Under the pieces are notes generated by a model. That model was not told the DNA's origin, made no database searches, and worked only from the letters and a program-made list of their open reading frames with translations. Positions 8,946 through 16,624 of a stretch of 54,402 nucleotides of DNA are shown piece after piece (positions within the stretch are counted from its first letter, which is position 1; each line of letters begins with the position of its first letter). Made by a program: the position numbers and the translations under genes. The stretch comes from Acetobacteraceae bacterium (GTDB lineage: Bacteria > Pseudomonadota > Alphaproteobacteria > Acetobacterales > Acetobacteraceae): assembly GCA_030041255.1 (NCBI GenBank), contig JASHOF010000102.1, forward strand, positions 1 to 54,402. The letters run 5' to 3'.

Positions 8946-10526
8946 ATGCACCCCGGCATGATCCTCGATGCGCACTCCGTCCCGGCAGGAACGGTCCTGG
9001 AGACCGAGGTCTGTATCGTCGGCGCGGGCGCCGCCGGCATCACGCTCGCCCGCGAATTCATCGCTTCCTCTTTCCGGGTGACGCTGCTCGAAAGCGGCGG
9101 CATGAATTATGAACCGGATATCCAGCAACTGTACGCGGGCCGCAGCATCGGCCAGGCGTTCGAGACCCTGACGACATCGCGCCTCCGCTTTTTCGGCGGG
9201 ACAACGAACCATTGGGGTGGCTGGTGCCTGCCGCTCGACCCGATCGATTTCGCCCCGCGCGACCATTTGCCTTACCACGGCTGGCCTTTTCAACGGCCCT
9301 ATCTCGATCCGTGGTACCGGCGCGCGCAGGCGGTGTGCGGCCTCGGGCCGTACGATTATCGGCCATCGCGCTGGGGCATCCGGCCGGCCGAGATTCCGCC
9401 CCCATTCGCCGGCCCCGACTTCGACCCCAAGATCCTGCAGGTGAGTTCCGTCCATTTCGGTCCCGCCTACGCCTCCGAACTCCGCCGCGCCCCTCGCGTC
9501 AGCGTTTATCTGCATGCCAACGCCTTCAACTTCCGGCCCGACGAGAGCCATGCCGCCGTCGGTGAACTCGCCGTCAAGGCGCTTTCGGGAAATCATTTCA
9601 CGGTGCGGGCCCGGATTTACATCCTGGCTGCCGGCGGCATCGAGAACGCCCGGCTGCTGCTGGCCTCGGGCCGGGCGGGCGGCAACGGTCTCGGCAACGA
9701 GCACGACCTCGTCGGGCGCTTCTTCATGGTGCACCTGACTTATTCCGGCGGGATCATCGTTCCGTCCCATCCCCGCATGCGTTTCGATTTCCGTCAGGAG
9801 GGCAGTTACACGGGCTTCGGCGGCAAGCACCCGTTCATCTCGTTCATCGGCCCGACCGCTGCCGCCATGCACCGCCTCGAGCTTCCCAACATGTTCATCG
9901 ACTGGAGCTACAAATTCTCCCCCGTGGTCCACGGGGTCGACGCGCTGAAGCGAGTGATCGAGGGCGAACCTCATGGCGGACACTGGCTCGCGGACCTCGC
10001 GAAGGTGGTCGGCAGTCTCGAGGGCGTGACCGATTTCGGCGTGCGCAAGGTGCTGTTCGGCGAAGGGATCCCGATCGAGGCCATGGCGGTCAACTGTGCA
10101 TCGGAGCAGGAGCCGAACCCCGAGAGCCGCATCCTGCTCGGCTCGGCACGCGACCGCCTGGGCATGCCCGAGGTCACGGTGGACTGGCAGCTCGCCCCCG
10201 AAGACAAGAGCAAGGCCGCCGCGACTCTGCAGCTTCTGGGAGCGGAGATTGGACGGGCGGGATTCGGCCGGTTTCGCCCTGCTTTGGTCGAGGGCGGCCC
10301 CTGGCCGAGCGATTTCTACGGCAACGAGCACCAGATGGGCACGACCCGGATGCATCGTGACCCGAAACTTGGCGTCGTCGACGAGAATTGCCGGTTGCAC
10401 ACGATGTCCAACCTCTACATTGCCGGCAGTTCGGTGTTCCCGACCGGTGGCGCGAACAATCCGACCCTGACGATCGTGGCACTTGCCCTGCGGCTGGCCG
10501 ACCATGTCAAAGAGGTGCTGACGTAA
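8946..10526 (+). CDS. GMC-family FAD-dependent dehydrogenase, large subunit type
   Basis: 526 residues from the ATG at 8946, preceded by GGAGG about 10 bp upstream; longer in-frame starts run back over galE and look non-coding. The FAD dinucleotide site VGAGAAG sits at ~residues 25-31 and the substrate-domain WGGWCLPLDP near 90. The C-terminal catalytic region reads EHQMGTTRM, then GSSVFPTGGANNPTLTI. This layout matches membrane-associated dehydrogenases of the gluconate/sorbitol/fructose dehydrogenase kind rather than choline oxidases. No signal peptide is present. The next gene begins inside this stop codon and carries a Tat signal, suggesting co-export of the pair. No cytochrome c subunit is found beside it, so the electron acceptor is unknown. 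Confidence 0.85.
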   Translation: MHPGMILDAHSVPAGTVLETEVCIVGAGAAGITLAREFIASSFRVTLLESGGMNYEPDIQQLYAGRSIGQAFETLTTSRLRFFGGTTNHWGGWCLPLDPIDFAPRDHLPYHGWPFQRPYLDPWYRRAQAVCGLGPYDYRPSRWGIRPAEIPPPFAGPDFDPKILQVSSVHFGPAYASELRRAPRVSVYLHANAFNFRPDESHAAVGELAVKALSGNHFTVRARIYILAAGGIENARLLLASGRAGGNGLGNEHDLVGRFFMVHLTYSGGIIVPSHPRMRFDFRQEGSYTGFGGKHPFISFIGPTAAAMHRLELPNMFIDWSYKFSPVVHGVDALKRVIEGEPHGGHWLADLAKVVGSLEGVTDFGVRKVLFGEGIPIEAMAVNCASEQEPNPESRILLGSARDRLGMPEVTVDWQLAPEDKSKAAATLQLLGAEIGRAGFGRFRPALVEGGPWPSDFYGNEHQMGTTRMHRDPKLGVVDENCRLHTMSNLYIAGSSVFPTGGANNPTLTIVALALRLADHVKEVLT

Positions 10527-10939
10527 TGTCCTGGCTCACGTTCAGCCGGCGCTATCTGCTGGCAACCGCCGGTGCCGGCACCGCCTGGCTCCTCGCCCGG
10601 GCCGGCGAGTCCGGATTGCCCGCTGGCGAGGAACCGCTCGGCGCCTTGTGCTCCGACCTCGGCTGTCCCCCCTCGATCGGCCAGGCATGCCTCGAAGCCT
10701 TGCCGGCGGATGAGATCTCGAAGCAATCCCTGGCGCGCTCCATCCTCGGTGATCTCGGATGCCAGCGCGGTGGCTGCCCGCCGGCAAGGGTCCTCGCGTG
10801 CCTGGCCAGGGAACGGAGCCGGAATGACTTTCGCGACGGCAGGATCGTGCGCGTCGACGGCTGGATGCTCTCCCGGACCGAAACGCGGCTTTATGCCCTG
10901 ACGGCTTTGTCGCAAGCGGCAGGAACGAAGGCCGGCTGA
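10526..10939 (+). CDS. Small Tat-signal protein coupled to the GMC dehydrogenase
   Basis: 137 residues; the ATG overlaps the preceding TAA (TAATG), implying translational coupling. The N-terminus FSRRYLLATAGAGTAWLLA is a twin-arginine signal (S-R-R-x-L-like) with a hydrophobic segment to about residue 25. The mature part has six cysteines (ALCSDLGC, QAC, GCQRGGC, LAC) and ends with a conserved-looking block DGRIVRVDGWMLSRTETRLYALTAL. Small Tat subunits in gluconate/fructose dehydrogenase complexes escort an FAD subunit without its own signal; that is the likely role here. The six cysteines suggest disulfides in the periplasm or metal binding. I do not recognise a named family with certainty. 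Confidence 0.75.
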   Translation: MSWLTFSRRYLLATAGAGTAWLLARAGESGLPAGEEPLGALCSDLGCPPSIGQACLEALPADEISKQSLARSILGDLGCQRGGCPPARVLACLARERSRNDFRDGRIVRVDGWMLSRTETRLYALTALSQAAGTKAG

Positions 10940-10953
10940 TCCGGCGGTCCTAA

Positions 10954-11081
10954 TGTGCCGACTCCAACGCTTGACACCGTAGGATGCACCCTAGCGGTCG
11001 GCACACACCTCTTTATTTTCAGTGGCCTGCTCGTCCCCTTTCGTTTGCTGCCGCCGGCAGCAAACGGCGGGGGCAGGACAC
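10954..11081 (+). repeat. Structured intergenic repeat, copy B
   Basis: 128 bp in the gap between two convergent genes; the final base is also part of the XdhC stop codon. It has the same two-hairpin layout as copy A, but the right hairpin is interrupted outside its TTTGCTGCCG/CGGCAGCAAA core. It is flanked by TAA on both sides (10951-10953 and 11082-11084), as expected of a 3-bp target duplication. Confidence 0.9.
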
Positions 11082-11917
11082 TAACCACTCACCGCGGCGA
11101 GCGCCGGGCGGGCGAGCGGCGGCCTTCCGGCCTCCGTTTCGACAAGGCGTTTGGCGGCGCCAGTGCCGTGGCGGCGATGCATCACGATCTCGCTCAGCAC
11201 CGAGAGCGCGATCTCTTCCGGGGTTTCGGCGCCAAGGTCGAGGCCAGCCGGGGCGTAAACCTTGGCCAGCTCCTCGGCTGCGATACCTTCCCGGCGCAGG
11301 TAATCCAGCACCAGGCGCGCGCGCTTGTGGCTGGCGATCAGCGCGATGCTGCGGCAGGGCGAACGGATGGTCTTGAGCATCGAATGATGATCGCCCTTGT
11401 GCTGGGTAGCGACGACCACGTAGTCCTGAGGGCCAGGCTCCAGGGCACTGTAATCGAGGTCCTCGGTGATGAGGCGGGTGGCTCCAGGATAACGCTGAGC
11501 GTCCGCCGACGGATCGTCGACGATGACACGAAAGCCGAGGGTGGCGCCCAGGCTGCACAGGGCTTCGGCGATGGCGCCATGCCCGAGCAGCCAGAGCCGC
11601 GGCCGCGGCAGCATCGGCTCGACAAAGACGCGCATCGAGCCGCCGCACGGCATGCCGGTACCGAGCACCTCGTCATCGAGGTTGAGATCGACGATGCGCG
11701 TGACGCCCTCGCGCATGCATTCGAGCGCGGCGGCACACACTGTCGATTGGGCGCAGCCGCCGCCGACCCAGCCGAAGACGACCTTGCCGTGGCTGTCGAT
11801 CACCGCCTTGCTGCCGGCACGGGCGGAGGCGGAGCCGCGGGTCTCGATGACCGTGGCAATGGCAGCCGGCTCGCCGGTCGAAGCGAGCCGCTCGAGCAGG
11901 GTCCAGGGATCCGGCAT
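11081..11917 (-). CDS. XdhC/CoxF family molybdoenzyme maturation protein
   Basis: 278 residues, ATG at 11917. The N-terminal XdhC domain has the conserved cysteine motifs GWVGGGCAQ (~residues 49-57) and LGTGMPCGGSMRVFVEP (~85-101); the C-terminal Rossmann-like domain starts at PRLWLLGHGAIAEAL (~105-119), with IGLIASHKRAR-like text near 190. XdhC proteins bind molybdenum cofactor and assist its sulfuration and insertion into xanthine dehydrogenase-type hydroxylases. No such hydroxylase lies in the window, so the client is unknown. The gene is divergent from the LysR regulator across 253 bp containing a perfect dyad, so LysR control is plausible. The stop codon abuts repeat copy B. Confidence 0.85.
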   Translation of the reverse strand: MPDPWTLLERLASTGEPAAIATVIETRGSASARAGSKAVIDSHGKVVFGWVGGGCAQSTVCAAALECMREGVTRIVDLNLDDEVLGTGMPCGGSMRVFVEPMLPRPRLWLLGHGAIAEALCSLGATLGFRVIVDDPSADAQRYPGATRLITEDLDYSALEPGPQDYVVVATQHKGDHHSMLKTIRSPCRSIALIASHKRARLVLDYLRREGIAAEELAKVYAPAGLDLGAETPEEIALSVLSEIVMHRRHGTGAAKRLVETEAGRPPLARPALAAVSG

Positions 11918-12040
11918 GACGATGCCACCTCCGTCAGCGTGTGCGGGCGCTCCGATATGTACCCGCGCGCGTCAGGAAACAGACGAAACGGTCAGCGGAC
12001 GCATGGCCCTGGTCCATCGACGCTCCCGATTTCTCCGGAG

Positions 12041-12069
12041 CCTCCGCAGGCGGATACCGCCTCCGGAGG
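12041..12069. repeat. Inverted repeat in the XdhC-LysR intergenic region
   Basis: CCTCCGCAGGCGG (12041-12053), a 3-base loop, then the complementary arm (12057-12069) with one mismatch. No T-run follows. It lies in the leader of the XdhC transcript or within the divergent promoter region. Function unknown. Confidence 0.6.
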
Positions 12070-12117
12070 CGCCCACATCCTTGACGAAGAGATAGGCCAG
12101 GGGGACGATTTGACAAG

Positions 12118-12143
12118 CCAATATGATTGACGGAACATATTGG
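12118..12143. promoter_or_regulatory. Perfect dyad, probable LysR operator
   Basis: CCAATATG (12118-12125), ten bases, then CATATTGG (12136-12143): a perfect 8-bp inverted repeat. It ends 27 bp before the LysR start codon, between the divergent LysR and XdhC genes. A TTGACA at 12110-12115 overlaps its left side and could be a -35 box. LysR-type regulators usually bind interrupted dyads in exactly this position and repress themselves. Confidence 0.65.
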
Positions 12144-12170
12144 AAATCGTGAAGGATAGCCCGGCGGCCG

Positions 12171-13049
12171 ATGGATCTCGTGCTTGCGCGCACGTTCCTC
12201 GAGGTGATCGCCGCCGGCAGTTTCATCGGTGCCGCAGAGCGCCTGAACGTCACGCAATCCACGGTGAGCATGCGCATCCGGCAGCTCGAGCAGGAACTCG
12301 GCCTCCGCCTCTTCGTGCGCAACAGGGATGGTGCGGTGTTGACCTCGGCAGGGGCGCAGTTCCAGCGCCACGCGGCGGCGCTGATCCGGGTGTGGCAGCA
12401 GGCACGGCAAGATCTCGCCCTACCGCACGGCTTTCGCACCACGCTCAGGATTGGCGGGCAGGCGGGGCTATGGAATCGATGGCTGCACAATCTCGTTCCA
12501 TGGATGCGCCAGAACGCCTCCGGGGTCGCACTGCGCTGCGAGGTCGGCCTGCCGGATGGCATGACCCATGCGCTCGTGGAAGGGCTGCTCGATATCGCCG
12601 TGATCTATTCGCCGCAAAGCCGACCCGGGCTCACCATCGTACGCGTCGCCGAGGAAGAGCTGGTCCTGGTGGAGGCGCCAGGCGAAGGTGACCGGACGGC
12701 CGGTAATGAGCTGGTCTACGTGGACTGGGGCGAGGAATTCCGCCGGCAGCACCGGATGGCGTTTCCCGATTTTCCCATCCCCGCGCTGTTCATCGGGCTC
12801 GGCACGCTTGGCTTCGACTATCTGCTGCGCAATGGCGGCGCCGGCTATTTCCCGAAAAGCCTGATCGCCCCGGCGTCCGCCTCGGGGGCGATCAGGATCG
12901 TGCCGGGCGCGCCGACTTTTGCGCTGCCGGTCTTCGCCGCCTACGCAGCCGGCGCCGAGAGAGCGGTCATCGATACCGTGCTCGAGGGACTTGCCGCGAT
13001 TGTGGCAGCGCATGGCGGTCTTGGCGAACGCCCGGTGAGCAGTGGCTAG
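12171..13049 (+). CDS. LysR-type transcriptional regulator
   Basis: 292 residues, ATG at 12171. The N-terminal winged helix-turn-helix is clear: FLEVIAAGSFIGAAERLNVTQSTVSMRIRQLEQELGLRLF is the canonical LysR text at ~residues 9-48. A periplasmic-binding-type effector domain follows at ~90-285. The effector is unknown. The gene is divergent from XdhC with a perfect 8-bp dyad just upstream, suggesting autoregulation and possible control of the molybdoenzyme maturation gene. Length is normal for the family. Confidence 0.9.
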   Translation: MDLVLARTFLEVIAAGSFIGAAERLNVTQSTVSMRIRQLEQELGLRLFVRNRDGAVLTSAGAQFQRHAAALIRVWQQARQDLALPHGFRTTLRIGGQAGLWNRWLHNLVPWMRQNASGVALRCEVGLPDGMTHALVEGLLDIAVIYSPQSRPGLTIVRVAEEELVLVEAPGEGDRTAGNELVYVDWGEEFRRQHRMAFPDFPIPALFIGLGTLGFDYLLRNGGAGYFPKSLIAPASASGAIRIVPGAPTFALPVFAAYAAGAERAVIDTVLEGLAAIVAAHGGLGERPVSSG

Positions 13050-13261
13050 CTGGCCGGCGGCGGGATCGTCGGAGGGCATGAATCGCGGGCTCGCATAAAC
13101 CGCGATCGGATGCAGCACCCGGAGCGGAGAGCGCTGGGATCGGAGTTTCCAATAGTACAGCGCAAATCTTTTCTCTTGCGCGGGCCCCGGGCCGGGCCGA
13201 ATTCAGCTCCGGAGCGGAGATCGGTAACCTCGTCAACCTCGTCACTGGCAGGAGGCAATCC

Positions 13262-13576
13262 GTGCGATATCCGATTCGCCTCGAGGGCCAGCGCCGGCAG
13301 CCCTGCTCGACAACCGGGGCGACCGATGTGGCGCTGGTCAAACTGGTGCTCGCCGGCGCGCCGTCACAATGGCTCTGGGTCCAGCCTGAGGCGCGTGATT
13401 CCGAAGGCGCTCCGGATTGGCAAGCCCTCGAGCGGGCCATCAGCACGCACCGCCGCGAGGCGATCAGCCGCCTGGCCCGGCCCGTGCAACCGCCATTCCG
13501 CCACTCCCGCCCACCGGAGATATGGCGTGAACTCGGCCGCCTGTGGCGGGAATTCGTACGGCGCTGGAGAGCATAG
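13262..13576 (+). CDS. Small hypothetical basic protein
   Basis: 104 residues from GTG at 13262 with a good GGAGG ribosome site at 13251-13255. The protein is Arg- and Trp-rich (tail IWRELGRLWREFVRRWRA) with no signal peptide or recognised domain. It ends 15 bp before the stop of the convergent aquaporin gene. Amino-acid composition is credible for a real protein and the ribosome site is well spaced, but there is no homology evidence. Confidence 0.5.
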   Translation: MRYPIRLEGQRRQPCSTTGATDVALVKLVLAGAPSQWLWVQPEARDSEGAPDWQALERAISTHRREAISRLARPVQPPFRHSRPPEIWRELGRLWREFVRRWRA

Positions 13577-13591
13577 CGAAGGGTGCACCGC

Positions 13592-14284
13592 TCAGTGCTC
13601 CGCCTGGAGCCAGCGTGCCACCCACCCCGCAATCAGCGCGCCAACGATCGGCGCCAGCCAGAACAGCCAGAGCTGGCCGATATGCGCCCCGCCCGCGATC
13701 AGCGCCGGCCCGGTGCTGCGCGCCGGGTTGACCGAGGTGTTCGTCACCGGGATCGAGATCAGGTGAATGAGCGTCAGCGTGAGCCCGATCGCGATCCCGG
13801 CAAAGCCCGCCGGCGCGCGGCTCGATGTCGCACCCAGGATCACGGTGACGAAAAAGAACGTGCAGACCACTTCGCAGACGAAGCAGGAAGAGAGGGCATA
13901 CTTGCCGGGACTGAAGGGACCGTAACCATTGGAGGCAAAGCTGCCGACGACGAACCCGGGCTTGCCGCTGGCAATCAGGTAGAGCACCAGGGCCGCCAGG
14001 ATCCCGCCGATCACCTGGGCAACGATGTAGGGCAGGACATCACGGCCGGCGAACCGCCCGCCCGCCCAGAACCCGATCGTCACGGCCGGATTGAAGTGCC
14101 CGCCCGTGAAATGTCCGACCGCATAGATCATCGTCAGCACCGTCAACCCGAACGCAAACGCCACGCCAAGGAACCCGATTCCGAGCCCGGGGAACGCCGC
14201 CGCGAACAGCGCCGCGCCGCAACCTCCGAACACCAGCCAGAAGGTGCCGAACAGTTCCCCGGCGGCACGATGCGCGATCGACAT
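13592..14284 (-). CDS. aqpZ: Aquaporin (AqpZ-type)
   Basis: 230 residues, ATG at 14284. Both pore NPA boxes are present: HFNPAVT near residue 63 and SVNPARS near 185. Six hydrophobic membrane spans are visible, and the first begins with the family start [21 protein letters not shown]. The aromatic/arginine selectivity residues (His near 174, Arg of NPAR) fit a water-selective channel rather than a glycerol facilitator. It sits in the inner membrane and passes water passively. It is convergent with the small hypothetical gene; upstream lies a 173-bp gap to the acyl-CoA ligase stop, with no recognised signal. Confidence 0.93.
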   Translation of the reverse strand: MSIAHRAAGELFGTFWLVFGGCGAALFAAAFPGLGIGFLGVAFAFGLTVLTMIYAVGHFTGGHFNPAVTIGFWAGGRFAGRDVLPYIVAQVIGGILAALVLYLIASGKPGFVVGSFASNGYGPFSPGKYALSSCFVCEVVCTFFFVTVILGATSSRAPAGFAGIAIGLTLTLIHLISIPVTNTSVNPARSTGPALIAGGAHIGQLWLFWLAPIVGALIAGWVARWLQAEH

Positions 14285-14457
14285 GATCGGTTCTCCCCGC
14301 GCGCCGCAGCCGCAACGGCCGCGATACGATGCGCGCGCCGATCATTCCGGCATATCCGATCAGGGAATGCAACCCGGAGCCGGCGCACAGAGGCCGGGCG
14401 CGCCGGGAATTTGGCTCTGGCCTGACAGCGATTCGAAGGGCCGGGCTCTCCTCGGGC

Positions 14458-16149
14458 TCAGGCCGTCGCTTCCGCCTTCACGCCAAGCTCGCGGCTCATC
14501 CGCTCGCGCATGACGAACTTCTGCACCTTGCCCGTCACCGTCATCGGGAAGGAATCGACGAACCGCACATGGCGGGGAATCTTGTAATGCGCGATCTGGT
14601 CGCGGCAGAACTCCCTGAGCTCCTCCTCCGTCATCGTCTGGCCGGCGCGCAGCCGGACCCAGGCGCACAGCTCCTCCCCGAACTTCGCATCCGGCACCCC
14701 GAACACCTGCACATCCTCGATCTTCGGATGGCGGTAGAGGAACTCCTCGACCTCGCGCGGATAGATGTTCTCCCCGCCGCGGATCACCATGTCCTTGATC
14801 CGCCCGACGATGTTGCAGTAGCCCGCCGCATCGATCGTCGCCAGATCCCCGGTGTGCATCCAGCGCGCCGGATCGATCGCCTCCGCCGTTCGCTCCCGAT
14901 CGTCCCAGTATCCCAGCATCACCGTGTAGCCACGGGTGCAAAGCTCGCCCGGCGTGCCGCGCGGCACGATCCTTCCTGCCGCATCGATGATCTTCACTTC
15001 GACATGCGGATGGATGCGCCCGACCGTCGAGACGCGCTTCTCGACCGGATCATCGACCGCGGTCTGGAAGCTCACCGGGCTGGTTTCCGTCATCCCGTAG
15101 GCGATCGTGATTTCGTTGAGATGCATCGTTTCCATCGCCCGGCGCATCACCGCGATCGGGCAGGGCGAGCCGGCCATGATGCCGGTACGCAGGTTCGAAA
15201 GATCGAATTTTCCGAACTCCGGATGCTCCATTTCGGCAATGAACATCGTCGGCACCCCGTGCAGCCCCGTGCAGCGCTCCTCGGCCACGGTCTCGAGCGT
15301 CGCCAGCGCATCGAAGCCGCGCCCGGGAAAGACCATCGCCGCACCATGCGTCGAAGCCGCGAGAACGCCGAGCACCATTCCGAAGCAGTGATAGAGCGGC
15401 ACCGGGATGCAGAGCCTGTCTTCGGGGCCGAGCCGCATCGCCTCGCCGATGAAGAAGCCGTTGTTCAGGATGTTGTGGTGGGTGAGCGTCGCTCCCTTCG
15501 GCGCCCCCGTGGTTCCGCTCGTGAACTGGATGTTGACCGGCTCGTCGAACTGCATCCGCTCGCCGATCTCCCCGAGGCGCGCGCGCTCCTTCGCCCCGCC
15601 CCCGGCTGCGACTTCCGCAAAGGGAATGACCCCGGCGGCCTGCTCACCGATCCCGATCACGGCCTTGAGGCGCGGCACCCGCGCTGCCGCAAGCCTTCCC
15701 GGGCGGCTTTCGGCAAGCTCCGGCAGGAGCCCGTTGAGCATGCCGAGATAGTCGCTTCCCTTGAACCGGTCTGCCGTCACCAGCGCGGCGCAACCGACCT
15801 TGGTCAGCGCATATTCCAGCTCGGAGGCCCGGTAGGCCGGGTTGATGTTGACCAGGATCAGCCCTGCCCGCGCGGTTGCGAATTGCGTCAGCACCCATTC
15901 CGCGCAGTTGAGCGACCAGATCCCCACCCGATCGCCCGGCGCCAGGCCGAGCGCGAGGAGGCCGGCGGCAAACGCATCCACCCGCTCGGCCAGCTCCGCG
16001 TAGCTCCAGTGCACATCCTGCTCGTGCACGATCAGGGCCGGCCGCTCGCCATGCGCGGCCACGATGCGCGCAAAATTCTCGCCGACCGTTTCGCCGAGCA
16101 GCGGCACCGAGGATGCGCCGTGCACATAGCTCATTGCCGTCCTGTCCAT
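14458..16149 (-). CDS. AMP-forming acyl-CoA synthetase
   Basis: 563 residues, ATG at 16149. ANL-superfamily motifs appear in order: the phosphate loop [16 protein letters not shown] (~residues 204-219), [10 protein letters not shown] (~325-334), [11 protein letters not shown] (~425-435), [20 protein letters not shown] (~446-465) and the C-terminal lysine in TVTGKVQKF (~540-548). It resembles FadD-like/ACSF2-type fatty acyl-CoA ligases of medium to long chains; exact chain length cannot be read. It would activate free fatty acids with ATP and CoA for beta-oxidation or PHA precursor supply. It is followed upstream on the same strand by cynS with a 25-bp gap, but a shared function is not evident. 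Confidence 0.88.
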   Translation of the reverse strand: MDRTAMSYVHGASSVPLLGETVGENFARIVAAHGERPALIVHEQDVHWSYAELAERVDAFAAGLLALGLAPGDRVGIWSLNCAEWVLTQFATARAGLILVNINPAYRASELEYALTKVGCAALVTADRFKGSDYLGMLNGLLPELAESRPGRLAAARVPRLKAVIGIGEQAAGVIPFAEVAAGGGAKERARLGEIGERMQFDEPVNIQFTSGTTGAPKGATLTHHNILNNGFFIGEAMRLGPEDRLCIPVPLYHCFGMVLGVLAASTHGAAMVFPGRGFDALATLETVAEERCTGLHGVPTMFIAEMEHPEFGKFDLSNLRTGIMAGSPCPIAVMRRAMETMHLNEITIAYGMTETSPVSFQTAVDDPVEKRVSTVGRIHPHVEVKIIDAAGRIVPRGTPGELCTRGYTVMLGYWDDRERTAEAIDPARWMHTGDLATIDAAGYCNIVGRIKDMVIRGGENIYPREVEEFLYRHPKIEDVQVFGVPDAKFGEELCAWVRLRAGQTMTEEELREFCRDQIAHYKIPRHVRFVDSFPMTVTGKVQKFVMRERMSRELGVKAEATA

Positions 16150-16174
16150 CTGCCGCCCCCCTGCCCGGGCCCTT

Positions 16175-16624
16175 TTATGCCCGCCTGGACGGCAGGAACT
16201 TGCCGCTCATGGTGATTTTCACCCGGTCGCCCTTCTGGTCGGGCTGGCGTTCGACCGCCATCTCGAAATCGATCGCGCTCATGATGCCGTCGCCGAACTC
16301 CTCCTGGATCAGCTCCTTCCAGGTCGTGCCGTACACCATCAGCACCTCGTAGAAGCGATAGATCAGCGGATCCGTCGGCACCACGCCCGGCAGCGAGCCG
16401 CGATAGGGGATCTCGGCCAGGACCGCTCTCTCCTCTGCCGACAGATCGAGCAGCGCCGCCGCCCGGCCTGCCATCTCATCCGTCATCGACATCTGCCCGA
16501 GGCAGGCGGCGCAGGCGAACACGGGGCTCGCCCCCAACCTCCTCGCGATCTCGTCCCACTTCAGCCCCTTCTCGCGCTTGATCCTGAGGATCTTCCGCCC
16601 GAGTTCCGCCTTCGCCTCGTTCAT
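16175..16624 (-). CDS. cynS: Cyanate hydratase (cyanase)
   Basis: 149 residues from the ATG at 16624, preceded by a strong GGAGGAGGAAGG ribosome site; the upstream in-frame extension is non-coding. Family length is about 150. An N-terminal helical domain is followed by the catalytic domain with [13 protein letters not shown] and ...[10 protein letters not shown], holding the catalytic Arg, Glu and Ser. It converts cyanate plus bicarbonate to ammonia and CO2 as a cytoplasmic decamer. The start lies inside the overlong 3' end of the chvG frame (149-bp overlap in another frame), so translation may be coupled to the kinase gene. No cynT carbonic anhydrase or cynR is in the window. Confidence 0.93.
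   Translation of the reverse strand: MNEAKAELGRKILRIKREKGLKWDEIARRLGASPVFACAACLGQMSMTDEMAGRAAALLDLSAEERAVLAEIPYRGSLPGVVPTDPLIYRFYEVLMVYGTTWKELIQEEFGDGIMSAIDFEMAVERQPDQKGDRVKITMSGKFLPSRRA

Noticed and set aside
8943-10505. 520-codon frame antisense to the GMC dehydrogenase
   Set aside because: No motif; the plus strand has the full GMC signature.
14329-16215. 628-codon frame antisense to the acyl-CoA synthetase
   Set aside because: Low-complexity His/Arg/Asp-rich text; the minus-strand enzyme has all ANL motifs.
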